In this document: in pieces, positions 10,091-20,370 of the stretch
How the letters are laid out: the number at the start of each line of letters is the position of its first letter
Numbering within the stretch: position 1 is the stretch's first letter
Origin: Tupaia tana
Taxonomy: Eukaryota > Chordata > Mammalia > Scandentia > Tupaiidae
Reading direction: 5' to 3'
Length of the DNA stretch: 64,000 nucleotides
Assembly: GCA_026018925.1 (NCBI GenBank)
Contig: JAKSZU010000018.1
Location: 5,054,920 to 5,118,919, forward strand
Translations under genes and position numbers: made by a program
The notes under the pieces: generated by a model
Seen by the model: only the letters and a program-made list of their open reading frames with translations
Told to the model about the DNA's origin: nothing
Database searches by the model: none

Positions 10091-11071
10091 CTTAAAATAT
10101 ATATCCAAAAAACAATTTAATGAAGGGTCTTTATCTATGGTCAGGTGTGTCTTTGACCTTTATCAGAGGATTTGGTGATTATTGGGTATATGTACTATAA
10201 AAACTTGTCACAAAAGCTCACTGTATTTTTCCATCCAAAGCTGATAAGCCATCTTTAAAAAAGACACTTCAAAATAGAATACAATGTTGCACAGTAATTA
10301 TTGTTGTGATAACATCTAATACAATGTTCGTTGCTATTATGTAACTTACCCAAGTAATTGGTTAGTAACTTCAGTCCAAGGGATGTGTTTAATTATAAAT
10401 TCAGTCATTTTTTCCAATATCAAAAACCATGGTATCAAGTATTAGGATCTAATTACCCAGTAGGAATTACAAAATGCTGTTTTCCGAAAGCTAATTCATT
10501 TGTTTCATAAAAAATTACTTAGTTGCTATTAATATATTATTCCATGTAAGTATAAGTAAAGAAAATAGAATCAGAGTACAATCAAGCTAAACTAATGTAA
10601 CTGTTCAAGCTTTTATAATACTGATGTTCTGAATATATCCTGAAGAAATTCATAGAAATGCAGTGCTAATTGATAGTTCTTATTGCTTTGAACAAACATC
10701 CCAATGATTTCAATGAGAATATTCATAGTCATTTTTATCACCCAGTAGAAATTGCCAACTCGGTGAGAGTACTTTACAAGCCTCGTCTGGGAGAAGTACA
10801 GTGCTTGCTATTTGATTTGGGCAGACTTATTCAACAGAGGTTGCACAACGAAGATCAATTTGAACATTTTGTCACTGTGGCCGAAAGCTGCTCACTTTAA
10901 TACTGCACTCCGAATAATCAAAGGGAAGACACTGAGAGTTCTGGGCAGCTAGCAGGACAGCAGAGGTGCCAGGAATCCATCAGCCCAGAAGAGGCCCCAC
11001 ATAAAAAATTACCCCTCAGAACGAGGACAGAAAGGCCCAGAATCAGGCAGTAGAAGAAAATCAGAACGCTG
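10091..11071. other. AT-rich unique sequence; one unassigned 76-codon frame
   Basis: No repeat family is recognised. The plus frame 10670-10900 (MIVLIALNKH... ending VAESCSL) is open, of even composition and free of low-complexity sequence. I recognise no domain and see no flanking splice signals that would make it an exon. It could be chance, an old processed fragment or a conserved noncoding stretch. Confidence 0.35.
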
Positions 11072-11325
11072 GGACCAGCACATGGCGTAACGGTTATGTC
11101 ATTGGACCCCATAGAGCTGATCTCGGTTTGAGTCCCCAACCCAGTGGCTTAAAACTCACACTGGGTACATGTGTGTGCGTGCCCAAAATCCCAAGAAGAG
11201 AATGGAGGGGAAGGGATTTCAGTGTGGCCATCTCCCTGGGGTGGGGGTGAGGGGAGTTCTTGCTTTTTGTCTCTATCTCTCCGGTGAGCACATGTGCCCT
11301 ACAGCAAAAGTCTCAAGAAAGAATT
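11072..11325 (+). mobile_element. tRNA-headed SINE, long type
   Basis: Starts TGGGACCAGCACATGGCGTA. The A-box region GGCGTAACGGTTA and B box GGTTTGAGTCC are present. GTGTGTGCGTGCCCAAAATCC, GGAAGGGATTTCAGTG, a G-rich variant of the CCCTGGGG block and CCCTACAGCAAAAGTCTC follow in order. Confidence 0.9.
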
Positions 11326-12305
11326 GAAAACCTGAAGCGTAGTATTAACGGAGCATCTCCGTGTGTGGAGCACAAGCTCCAGCTGTGAGCCCAGCTGTGA
11401 GTCCAGCTGTGTATTAACGGGGCTTCAGCCAGGATGCCCGTGGTCACGCACCGGCCCACAGCCACCGAGTGGTTCAAGTTTAAATAGAAACCACTGCACT
11501 GATCTCACGTCGCTACAACTTGCCAATTCTTAAACGTGTACTTCCAGAGTGAAATGTAAAGGAAGGCGGCCCAGTAGGTCAAGGGAGGGAGATGACCCCT
11601 AAGAGAGGTGATACACCCACTCTTGGTCACACAGATGAATTCAATCACATAACCATTGGGAAGGGGTGTGATTAAAATACATGATACATTTCTATATTAA
11701 AAAAGTAACTGGCGAACTTTGACCAGGTCAAGGTGACATCAGCTATATGGAAAATAGTCACAGGAAAACACTTTTTCCATATACAGGGACTATCCATACT
11801 AGATAAATTAAGGGACAACTCGGCGTTTTTCTGAGTAATTCAGACAAAAAAATCCCACTGGGCAAGAATTCGGGCCACAGTAGACTGGGGTTGAGTTATC
11901 TGCCCTTCCCTGGCTGTAGCCACCCTTGACCTGCTGAGTTATTAGTTGCTGGGGCTACTTTTAATTTTAATCACATTGAATGGTTGTAAGGGCCACCAGG
12001 AAATCTTTCTTTGTCTCTTTGGAAATAAATCTACTAAAATTCTTCCTTGGATTGTCTTTCCATTGTGTTAACAAGATTACATATGGAAATGCAAATGTTC
12101 TTTTGAGAATTTCTAACATTTTCTACCAGCTCTGCATGGCTAATGGGGAATTTGTTCCATTGTTCTCTAACCATCAGGTGGTAGGGGATCAGAAGAGGGG
12201 GTGGCACTGCTAAGTGGCCCTCAGTGGCAGGCGCTGCTAGGCCTCTGTGCTCCACAGGCTGGACCCCATGAGAGGCCCAGGAACAATTCCTCCTCCAAGG
12301 AAAAC
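11326..12305. other. no gene seen
   Basis: Unique or unassigned sequence. Near 11377-11407 the words AGCTGTGAGCCCAGCTGTGA repeat briefly. Frames at 11980-12436 overlap one another on both strands with no domain. Confidence 0.35.
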
Positions 12306-12502
12306 GCCCAGTGTGGGGGTGCGTGCTGTGATCCCAGTGACTCAGAAAACTGAGACCAGAGGGCTGCAAGTTCAAGGCTGGCCTGGGCCACACAGTGAGA
12401 CCCCGTGCAAAACAAGCTGAGCTTGGAGGTGCACACCTATAGTCCCAGCTGGGAGGCTGAGGCAGGAGGACTGGGACTCAGGGAAAAACTCTCTCTGAAA
12501 AA
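12306..12502 (+). mobile_element. dimeric 7SL (Alu/B1)-like SINE
   Basis: The left unit (from about 12306) contains GGGTGCGTGCTGTGATCCCA, CTGAGACCAGAGGGCTGCAA and GTTCAAGGCTGGCCTGGGCC, ending CAGTGAGACCCCG. The right unit (from about 12418) repeats the 7SL layout with GGAGGTGCACACCTATAGTC, CCAGCTGGGAGGCTGAGGCA and GGAGGACTGGGACTCAGG. Two complete Alu-domain-like monomers in tandem are visible. The tail is short and degenerate. Confidence 0.75.
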
Positions 12503-13054
12503 AGAGAGTTGGAGGAGAAGGGCCAATTCTGTAACTGGGTGCAAAGCCAGAGGTAGTGAGGGCTGGGAGAGGAGGTGGGTAGGAAGTGGTACGATCAGCT
12601 AAAACAGCCACATGAGGGAAATGACGATCCTCCCTGAAAGACGAAGTCTCACCATGTATCCTCTAAGCAGAGTTACTCTTCAAGGAAGACAAGCAATGTC
12701 TGAAAGGTTGCCAATGAATTGATTTGGCTTGCCTATTTGTCCATCAATCCTCCCATTTGATAATTGAGACGAGCCCATCACTACAATGGGTTTGAAGGGT
12801 GTGGAACCGTTTGAGATCAGGTTGTGGCTTGCTGCTTTCAACCATGCGTGGTATTTTAGAGAAACAGACTTGTGCCTTCAAAGACCATCCAGCAAGGGCC
12901 ATGATAAGGTGTGCGGGACATTCCACATGAGTGCACAGCAGAAAGGATGGATTACCAGAGGCAAAGTGAGGGGAGGCTTCTCACAGGAGGTCAGCTGAGC
13001 TGCAGCTCTCGAGAGACGTGCAGGTGTTCTCCTGGTGGAGATGGGAAGCGTATT

Positions 13055-13330
13055 CTAGGTAGAGGAATCAGCCATTGGGAAAAGCAAACATGAAGAGCAG
13101 CCGCAGGTGAAGAGGTTGTGCCGGAAAGAAAGAAGAAAGGTTGTGTGCAAGGATGAGGGGGTGATTACAGCAGGGGGCAGGGGCCCAGCGAACCCAGGCC
13201 AAGGATGTCGAGTTTTATCTGCAGGGAAAAGGAGATTGATCTCATTCACACTACGTAGAGGCAACTCAGTAAGAGGAGCGGGAGAGCGAATTGTTGGAGA
13301 GACTCCGGTTAGATCATCACTGCAAATGGT
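13055..13330 (-). mobile_element. L2 LINE fragment
   Basis: GGAATCAGCCATTGGGAAAA, AGCAAACATGAAGAGCAGCC, GATGTCGAGTTTTATCTGCA and AAAAGGAGATTGATCTCATT follow the layout of L2 read in reverse complement. No ORF survives. It is diverged and its limits are approximate. Confidence 0.45.
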
Positions 13331-13551
13331 AATTAAAACAGAAATGCACGTCTGAGATAAATGCGGTCCATTCGCGTAATGGAATGCTACGTAACCGGGG
13401 AGTGAGAGTGAGCTGGTCCCAGCCACGCCCCACAGCTCGGTCTTACTGACCACCGCGGCTGAAAGAAGCCAACGCAAAACATACACACTGTGAGCCACCG
13501 ACGGGAAGTCCCACGGAGGCAAATCCAGTCTGCACTGTGAGAGATCAGAGT

Positions 13552-13856
13552 AGGCCCCGGCCCGGGTGGTGGCTACAACGGCGTGACCATCGATTACATT
13601 TCATCAAGCGTTGTCGCTGGACGCCCACAGGGCTGACTGCAGCTCCTGTCCTGGGGTGTGCCCAAGACCCCAGGAGAAGGGAGGAGAAGGGAGGAGAAGG
13701 GAGGAGAAGGGATTGCGGCGTGGCCATCCCCGTAGGGGGACAGGGCGATCTCTCACTTTCCCTCTCCCTGTCTCTGAGTGTCTCTCTCTCCAGTCAGTGC
13801 ACAGGTCCTAAGGCAAAAACCTCTCAAAATAAATACATACATACATACATACATTT
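13552..13856 (+). mobile_element. tRNA-headed SINE with internal 10-bp expansion
   Basis: The head is diverged (GGCCCGGGTGGTGGCTACAA). The middle and tail are clear: GTGTGCCCAAGACCCCAGGA, GGGATTGCGGCGTGGCCATC, CT-rich tail, AAGGCAAAAACCTCTCAAAA. At 13672-13710 the family's single GGAGAAGG block is present as four tandem GAGGAGAAGG units. The tail ends in (CATA)n at 13832-13854. Confidence 0.8.
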
Positions 13857-13898
13857 CACCAAGCTATATGCTGCTCCAGCTATTACATATATGTTAGA

Positions 13899-13965
13899 TA
13901 GGTCATCAGAGACGCCATGACGTTTTTCTATGCAAAAGGCATCATGACTTTCCTGACAGCCCAAT
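13899..13965 (-). mobile_element. short palindromic MITE-like element, copy 1
   Basis: It contains GGTCATCAGAGACGCCATGA on the left and GCATCATGACTTTCCTGACA on the right, which are imperfect inverted repeats around TTTTTCTATGCAAAA. TA lies at the outer left edge and ATA at the outer right edge. It is about 15 bp shorter than the fullest copies. The same design recurs at 18988, 20017 and 38122. Confidence 0.6.
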
Positions 13966-14049
13966 ACGTTAAAGCATAGCCCAGAAAGAGAAATTCGCGT
14001 ACTGGTTCCATCAGATAGAATTTCTCCTTTCCCTATTAACTTCGGGATA

Positions 14050-14210
14050 GACATAAATCCTCCTCATGCATGACAGAAGAGAAATTATCCCCCTTTCACA
14101 GTGAGGAGGAAACTGAGGCACCGAGAGGCTGCATCACTTACCCAAGGCCAAGCAGCTAGTCAGTGGCATGGTTGGGCTGTCCCCACTCCCAGCTTCTATG
14201 GTTGGGGAAA
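14050..14210 (-). mobile_element. MIR SINE
   Basis: CCCTTTCACAGTGAGGAGGA, AACTGAGGCACCGAGAGGCT, TACCCAAGGCCAAGCAGCTA and GTCAGTGGCATGG match the reverse complement of the MIR core and its tRNA-proximal half. Confidence 0.85.
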
Positions 14211-14310
14211 TGTGTGTACCATACTGAGTCTCCCAAGGCTGAATCTCTACGTTAACTGCATTAAAGTGCAAATCAATGAGGAAAAAGGATAAAATGCACC
14301 AGAGACCTTT

Positions 14311-14748
14311 CAGAGCAGTGGTCCTCGATCCTGGTTGTGCACCAGAATACCTTAAGAGTACAGGGGGCAGTAAGAGTCAGTATTTGGGTCCCATGCTGCA
14401 GTGGAGCCCAGGCAGCTGCATTTTGTAAAAAGTACCCTGGTGCCAGCAGATGGCTTAGCAGTTACGTCACTGGACTCCCACATGGCTGACCACAGTTAGA
14501 GTCCCAGACCCAGTGGCTGGAAACTCAGGCCAGGTGTGTGCGTGTGTGCCCAAGATCCCGGGAAGAGAGTGGAGAAGGGAGAGCAGTGTGGTCATCGCCC
14601 CTGGGGGTGACTTCTCATTTTCCCTCTCATTGTCTCTGTCTCTCTCCAAAAAGCACATGCACTCTAAGGGAAAAACCTCTTAAAAGAAAAAGTACCCCAG
14701 GTGATTCTGTTCTGATGTCCAACAGTTGCTAAACACTGCTTTTAACAG
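14311..14748. mobile_element. MER5A-like hAT relic split by a SINE
   Basis: The left part (14311-14437) has AGCAGTGGTCCTCGATCCTG, CACCAGAATACC and the CCCAGGCAGCTGCATTTT centre. The right part (14698-14748) has CCAGGTGATTCTGTTCTGAT and GTTGCTAAACACTGCTT. Joined, this gives the MER5A layout with its terminal CAGTGGT-type inverted ends. It is non-autonomous and carries no transposase. Confidence 0.7.
14438..14687 (+). mobile_element. tRNA-headed SINE inserted in the MER5A-like element
   Basis: The head has lost or changed its first bases (TGGTGCCAGCAGATGGCTTA). TACGTCACTGGACTCCCACA, GTGTGTGCGTGTGTGCCCAA, GATCCCGGGAAGAGAGTGGA and the CCTCTTAAAAG tail follow. AAAAGTACCC at 14428-14437 and 14688-14697 is the target-site duplication, which fixes both ends. 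Confidence 0.92.
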
Positions 14749-14952
14749 AAGCTTAGGAGGAAGCTGTTAGCAGACACCAAAAAGAATGAGACTGGGGGAT
14801 GAGGTCATGGTGGGTAACAAAGCGCATGTAGCACCTGGGAAGCTGACCCACACGGGAAGGTTCTAGGTTGGCACCCAGAACCTTGCCTGGGAACATTCGG
14901 CACATCGATGATGGTGGCCGGCTGGAGGTGGGTCCTGCCTGGACAGTGACCG

Positions 14953-14976
14953 CTCTCTCTCTCTCTCTCTCTCTCA
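14953..14976. repeat. (CT)n microsatellite
   Basis: Short CT run. The preceding 14795-14950 stretch may be a very decayed SINE whose CT-rich part seeded the run, but I cannot support that call. Confidence 0.85.
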
Positions 14977-15032
14977 CTCATGGAAGAAGTAAATACATTG
15001 TAAAGAGTGATAATGAGATTAATGTAAAAGGA

Positions 15033-15298
15033 TCTTTTTTTTTTTTTTTAGAGGTTTTTGCTACAGGGCACGTGTGCTCACCAGACAGACAGAGAGAGAG
15101 AGAGATAAAAAGCAAGAAATCACCCCCCAGAGGGGATGGCCACGCTGCAATCCCTTCTCCTCCATTCTCCTCTCAGGATCTTGGGCACGCACGCACATGT
15201 GCCCGGCATGAGTTTAAGCCACCAGGTCCGGGATGCGAACTGCAGTCGACTACGTGGGAGTCCAGCGACATAGCCATTATGCTAACTGCTGGTCCCTG
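15033..15298 (-). mobile_element. tRNA-headed SINE, long type
   Basis: The A-tail is seen as T at 15036-15048. On the minus strand the order is GGGACCAGCAGTTAGCATAA, TGGCTATGTCGCTGGACTCC, GTTCGCATCCCGG, GCGTGCCCAAGATCCTGAGA, GAGAATGGAGGAGAAGGGAT and CCCTGTAGCAAAAACCTC. It belongs to the AGTTAGC subfamily together with 55336, 59461 and 62520. The 252-codon forward frame crossing it is an artefact. Confidence 0.95.
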
Positions 15299-16634
15299 TA
15301 AGTGGGTCTTGATGCTAAGATTTCTAGCAGTTGAGGCCAAAAGGGTCCAAGTTCAGGTTATGTCTGTCCATTCCGGCAGCCAAGGGAAGGCACGTTCTGC
15401 GGACGGTGAATTCTCCCTGGTCCTTGTGTTCGGCAGGAATCTGGTTCCTACAGACCAGGAGCAGGCAATACCTGAAGAAGCTTTTCATTCCTGTTACAGC
15501 GAAGACGCCCTTGATGAATGGTGGAGTTTTCCATTTTTCTCTTCCCAAAGAGCAAGGCGTGGTGATCCCCCAGCCCCTTCAGGGAACTGTAGTGACCAGG
15601 CAGTTACTCCCGCCCAGGTAGGCTGATTTTTCTCCTGCAATACAATTGGATACAATTGACGTCTCCATTATGCAAATCTTGGTGAATGTTCAAAAGGATG
15701 CAAATACCAGTGTCTTTTCAGTCCAATATCCTTTAATGTTTTAGACCGCTGGTTTCATCAACAGCATTAATTTCCATTCAGACTCTGCATTTCAAGTGAT
15801 TGCACTGCAGCTGCTCTTTTTGCAGAGAAATGGAGCCGTACCTACTTGAGTCTTATGAAAGGAAAAATAATTTGTTTTGGGGGTGTGCAATATTTGTCAA
15901 AGACTCCTGGGGAAAGGTTAAGCAATCAGCTTCCAGACATAAGTCTCGGAGTGCGTGCTTTCTTCCCGGTCACTCTCGCAGTGTGACTGACGCCCCAGGT
16001 GCGGACCCACCTGCATCCGCAGCAGGTCACAGTGACTCTGTCAGCTCAGGGGACACCTTGGACAAGGTTTAGCTGGAGTAGCTGCTGCCTAGCTGTGACC
16101 TGCACCTGCTTCTGTGACTTTGTGCAGCCTCTTGGTCCTTCCACACCTTCCTTCTTGCTGCGAAATACGGTTCATACAATGGGCTTTACACCTAACTTGA
16201 TTCCCTCTTCTCCACCTGGTGAAGACCTGGGCCCAGTCACTTAACCACTCTGCTTGTCTGTTATTAATAGACTCCACGGTATGATGTTGCTGGGACTTAA
16301 AAGAAGCTGGGCTCAGTCTTCACACCCAGCACTCTAGTGTGGGCACTGAGGCTGCCTGTGGTGCAGTGGTGACGTGCCACTCTGCAGGGCTGAGCCACTG
16401 GGAAGGTCCTCGGTTCACATCTGGAGCTCTCCCTAAACACGCCTGGGGTGTGTGCCCGTGATCTGGGGCTGGCAGCAGCTGGGGTGGATTGCACCATGAA
16501 GACCTTTTGAGGGGATGCCTGTATCTGTTTATCTCTCTTTCCATTTCTATCTTTCTTGCTTATGGAGAAAAAACTAAACTAAAAAGAAAAAAAAAAAAGG
16601 CACCAATAGCTCAGTAATCAAGATAAATAATATT
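15299..16634. other. no gene seen; possible old SINE at 16350-16598
   Basis: Mostly unassigned. At 16350-16598 a GCCTGTGGTGCAGTGGTGAC-like head, a GGTCCTCGGTTCACATCTGG B-box-like area, GGGTGTGTGCCCGTGATCTG and an A-rich end give a SINE layout, but the divergence is large. Small frames at 15324-16244 show no domain. Confidence 0.35.
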
Positions 16635-16808
16635 TGGGACCAGCAAATGGTGTAATGGTTACGTTGCTGGACTCCCACGTAGTTGATTATGGTTCGAGTC
16701 CCAGACTCAGTGGCTTAAAACTCACGTCAGGTGTGTGTGCATGTGTGCCAAAAATCCCGAGAGGAAAATGGATGAGAAGAGATTGTAGCATGGCCGTCCC
16801 CTCACAGG
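16635..16808 (+). mobile_element. tRNA-headed SINE, 3'-truncated
   Basis: Head GGGACCAGCAAATGGTGTAA, A box GGTGTAATGGTTACG and B box GGTTCGAGTCC are well kept. The element continues to GATTGTAGCATGGCCGTCCC and then stops before the CT-rich part and A-tail. Loss of the 3' end must have occurred after insertion, because SINEs insert from the 3' end. Confidence 0.85.
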
Positions 16809-18734
16809 TTGACACAGGCCATATTGGAGCCTGAGGCAAAAGGAGAGAATATCAGTAATAACGATGCTATCTTTATTAACAATGTTATTTTGTTCATTAT
16901 AGATTTTCTGCATTAATTTTCATTCTGTGTTCATTCAAAATTCTGCTCATAACGGGATTATGTGCATTAATTTTGAGTTTCTAAACTGCTCATTCAATTG
17001 CTGTGAGCCTCGATGGCTGACGTGTGAACACTGGCCTCAGCTGACTCAGCCAGTCTGGGCTCTGCGAGATGACCAGGCCCTGTGGGGCATCTCTGATTCC
17101 ACTCCAGCCAGGTCAGGGCCCTTCTGCACGCTGGGCTTCCGAGGCTCTGCCCATGTTTGCTGACTGAATGTGGTTTGTAAAGAAATTTGAGGCTTTGTAA
17201 GCACTTATGGCATTTTCACACTGGTGCTTTAGATTTCCAGCATCTCCAAGATGAAAAAAAGAAGGGTTCCTTCCTTCGGGGCTACTGCCTATGGTGGACA
17301 GGCTGGGATGTGCACCTGGGCACAGGTAGGCTACAGGCAGCAGGAGGAATCGAGACTCCGGCCCTTGCTTCACTTTTCATCGGTACTGACCGAGGCCACC
17401 CACATGAAGAGGGTGCATTTTTCAACTGTTGATGGTACCTCCTGCAGTCTAAATTTGCATGCATGTGAAGCTGTATCTGACCAGTGGAGGCATCTTTAAA
17501 AATCCATATAAAGATACCCTAGGGGACAGCACTCTTAGGGCTCCATAAACACATTTAAAAAAAAAAAAATTTGCCAAAGTAAAAGCGACACTAACGTGGC
17601 GTGTAAGTGACTGCAGAGCGGGTGCCCTGGGGCTGGCAAGGGCAGAACGAAGGCTTGTCCAGGTCCTGGATGGTGGTCCCAGTGCGTGAAGAGTCTCGGG
17701 AAGACACCTGGAATTGTCATCACCTGGAATCTGGCTCGTGCTTCCAGCAGTGGGCATGGGCAGAAGCAGGAGAGGAGCTTAGATGGACTTGCCAGACAAG
17801 AAGGAAGGACAAATGCAGACACTTGTACTTGAGTCAGAGAAAGGGACGGAGCCGACATCTGTTGGGTCAGTCAGCTGTTTGTTCCTTTGCAATCTGGGAC
17901 TGGCCGGACAGGATGCAGGCTGGGACATCCTGCTTCTCCACACTTCCTGGTCTGTTTCTGTGGTCGCCCTTCTTCCTACTTCCCCATGATGCTTGGTGAC
18001 AACGAATGGGGTTTATTTTGTTCTTGACAATTTGTTGGGTATTTTAATGCACATATGATCATTGAAATGGCCAGAGAATGCAGAACATGTTTTAGAATTC
18101 AGTTACTCCAGTTACTTAGTGAAGCACGAACGTAGGCCCCCTCCCCAAATCCATCACAGAACGGTCAGCTCAATCACTGCCACAGAGCTGCCACTGGAGT
18201 CTCTAAAACAACCTCACAACTACGCCCTAAGAGTTTCCTTCAAATGGACCAAAACAATGAAAAGCACCAGTAAGGAACTGGCCAGGATCAGGTTGCTTCA
18301 GGGAATGATGAGCCCAGATAAAACCATGGACTGACTTGTCTCCATGAGACTTTTTTATTTCTATGTAGGACTTCATGCATTAATAGAGACATTTATCCTC
18401 TGCCATATCTACAGACAGGATCACATCCAGACCTTGGTCCTCCAGGCAAAATGTACTCCTAAACGTGGTGGAGCCATTCCAAAATACAACAAAACAAGGA
18501 AAAAGGAACCACATGTGAGAATGGCCGGATGTAGAAAGGTCTCTGAACCAGAAGCAACCATTGTGCAAGGCGAGTGTGGGGAAGTCAGCCAGATCTTTCA
18601 TCATTGAAATACAGGCGTGGGACAGCAGCACCAACCCAACAGAACCGCGCTGCTTTCCTCACTTCATTACCAACCATTTCACCAGCAAAGTCGGGCCTTT
18701 GTTTCCTTCAACTTATTCTGAAATGGGTTTAAAA
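16809..18734. other. no gene seen
   Basis: About 1.9 kb of unassigned sequence. Overlapping frames on both strands between 17100 and 18000 reach 130 codons without recognisable domains, and the two strands are equally open, which argues for chance in a GC-richer stretch. Confidence 0.4.
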
Positions 18735-18945
18735 AGGGGCATATAGACTGTGGTTCCAACCCCATGCAGTTCCAACCCCAGCCCCAGAGGCAGCATGCCA
18801 GGCGCATGTGTGTGTGCCCAGGACAACACAGGATGGAGAACTGGAAGAAAAAGGACTGTGGTGTGACCAAGCCCCATTGGGGGTGCTTTTTCTCTCTCTG
18901 TCTTGTGTCTGTGCACATGCTCTCTGGCACTGAAAGAAAGAAAAA
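18735..18945 (+). mobile_element. degenerate tRNA-headed SINE
   Basis: The head is largely lost. GGCGCATGTGTGTGTGCCCA, GGATGGAGAACTGGAAGAAA, GACTGTGGTGTGACCAAGCC, TTTTTCTCTCTCTG and an A-rich end follow the long-type order. Confidence 0.55.
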
Positions 18946-18987
18946 AGCATGCACATGTATGTGGTATACCATACTGCTTTATATGAT

Positions 18988-19067
18988 TAGAGGGTCTGGA
19001 AAGTCATGAAGCATTTTTTGCATAGAAAAACATAGGAAAAAAATGCCATGGCTTTCCTGACAACCTA
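18988..19067 (+). mobile_element. short palindromic MITE-like element, copy 2
   Basis: About 80 bp between TA dinucleotides. The left arm GGGTCTGGAAAGTCATGAAG pairs imperfectly with the right arm ATGCCATGGCTTTCCTGACA. The centre is TTTTTTGCATAGAAAAACAT. There is no ORF. Size, TA flanks and full-length palindromy fit a mariner-derived MITE such as primate MADE1, but the sequence is different. Confidence 0.65.
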
Positions 19068-19220
19068 ATACATTATATTAACAATATATTATTATCCATA
19101 TCTACTATATATAAATTATATGAATCATATTTGCTATGTTATTCATACTAAGTATAAATATACTCATTACACTTACATTCATTATATTACGTTATGCTAT
19201 ATTATGTTATATACTTAAAT
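19065..19220. repeat. AT-rich tract
   Basis: Almost entirely A and T, with repeated ATTATATTA and TATATAAATTATAT words. It directly adjoins MITE copy 2. Confidence 0.7.
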
Positions 19221-19379
19221 AATTTGCTATTTTCCCTGCCCTGAATTAATCAGAGAAGTCTTGAGCCTGGAATATAGCTGTCAGTTGAAAAATGTTCATT
19301 CTGTCCTTCCTTCCACTGAAACGTGCCCGATTCTCTCCACAGCGACCTCGCTCCCTACCTTTATTCCATTTTCATTTCA

Positions 19380-19580
19380 TGTAAGCCAGTATGTCTTGCA
19401 TGTTTGCCATGTACCTGGCACTATATAAATATATGCAAATGGGCTACTCTGACCTGTGAGGTAGTCATGGCCTTATACCCCATTTTTTTCAGATGAGGAG
19501 ACAAGGCCTAAGTGGGACCTTGCACCTGGTCAAGTGGCTGGCCACTCCACACCTTGCTCCAGGTCCGTGCCGTGACTGCT
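19380..19580 (-). mobile_element. MIR SINE
   Basis: TTGCCATGTACCTGGCACTA, GACCTGTGAGGTAGTCATGG, TTTTTTTCAGATGAGGAGAC and ACCTGGTCAAGTGGCTGGCC match MIR read in reverse complement. Confidence 0.7.
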
Positions 19581-19874
19581 CAGGTTCTCCCCCTGCGTGG
19601 TCTCCATTTTTCAAGACGGAAAATCCAAAGAAAGAAGTCAAATGTGAGGATTTCACAAAGGCCTACAAGCTTCCCAGCATGATAGTAGGTCTGATTCAGT
19701 TCTGTAACTGACAACACCCCATGAGTGACAATAAATCCATCCCCTGAAAAATGTGGGCCGAGGCAGCTGATGTTGGCTGTCTACAATGAAGAGACCACAG
19801 GGGCACGGTTTCAGAGCCCAGAAGTATGGTGTTTGGTTCTTCACTTGTGTAAAGATAAATGTCTACACTCACTC

Positions 19875-20012
19875 ACTCACATTCATTTATTTATTCAGTA
19901 GTTTTTGAGGACTTACTATGAACCAAGTGCTAGAGTGGACATTAGATAGATAGAACGGTGAATAAAACAAGATCCTTGGTCTCGAGCAGTTCACTTTTTC
20001 AGACCAGCTGAT
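19875..20012 (-). mobile_element. L2 LINE 3' end
   Basis: CATTCATTTATTTATTCAGT, GAGGACTTACTATGAACCAA, GTGCTAGAGTGG and GAACGGTGAATAAAACAAGA match the reverse complement of the L2 3' end. Confidence 0.75.
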
Positions 20013-20016
20013 AATG

Positions 20017-20087
20017 TACTGGGCGCTGGAAAAGTCTTGATGCATTTTGGTATACAGAAACACATCATGAATTTTCCGATGACCCAG
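20017..20087 (+). mobile_element. short palindromic MITE-like element, copy 3
   Basis: GCTGGAAAAGTCTTGATGCA on the left pairs with CATCATGAATTTTCCGATGA on the right, around TTTTGGTATACAGAAAC. A TA lies at the left edge. It is the most decayed of the four copies and lies directly beside an L2 fragment. Confidence 0.6.
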
Positions 20088-20264
20088 CCCAAGGCCGGTA
20101 GATGCAGCCTATGTGTGAATGCCACAGGGGTTCTGAGGAGAGGAAGATTATCCCCATCTGAAATGAGGGCTTTACTTGGGACAGAGACAGATGATGGCGA
20201 GGTGGGATAGAGAAGGAGCCTCTAGGAGAAAAGCACTGCGGGAAATCTAGAGGGCATTTCAGGT

Positions 20265-20370
20265 GGTTACCTCCCCTGGCTACGCATTAGAATCTCCTAT
20301 GGCCTAACACTCAGAGGTACATACGCAGCTGGTCTGGGGTCGAGCCTGAATAGTGGTGCCGTCCAGTAAC
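20265..20370. mobile_element. MER5A-like hAT fragment
   Basis: GGCTACGCATTAGAATCTCC, GTACATACGCAGCTGGTCTG and GGGTCGAGCCTGAATAGTGG echo the MER5A body. The ends are worn. Confidence 0.5.

Noticed and set aside
13055-13522. 155-codon antisense frame
   Set aside because: It overlaps an L2-like fragment on the same strand, with peptide composition typical of chance translation and nothing like a reverse transcriptase.
14795-14950. further degenerate SINE before the (CT)n run
   Set aside because: Head and middle blocks cannot be aligned to either SINE type by eye.
14868-15626. 252-codon open frame on the plus strand
   Set aside because: It passes through a (CT)n run and a complete antisense tRNA-SINE (15033-15298). 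The peptide is the SINE translated, with no domain on either side.
16350-16598. confident SINE copy
   Set aside because: The layout is suggestive, but divergence is too great. It is mentioned only as a possibility within the unassigned stretch.
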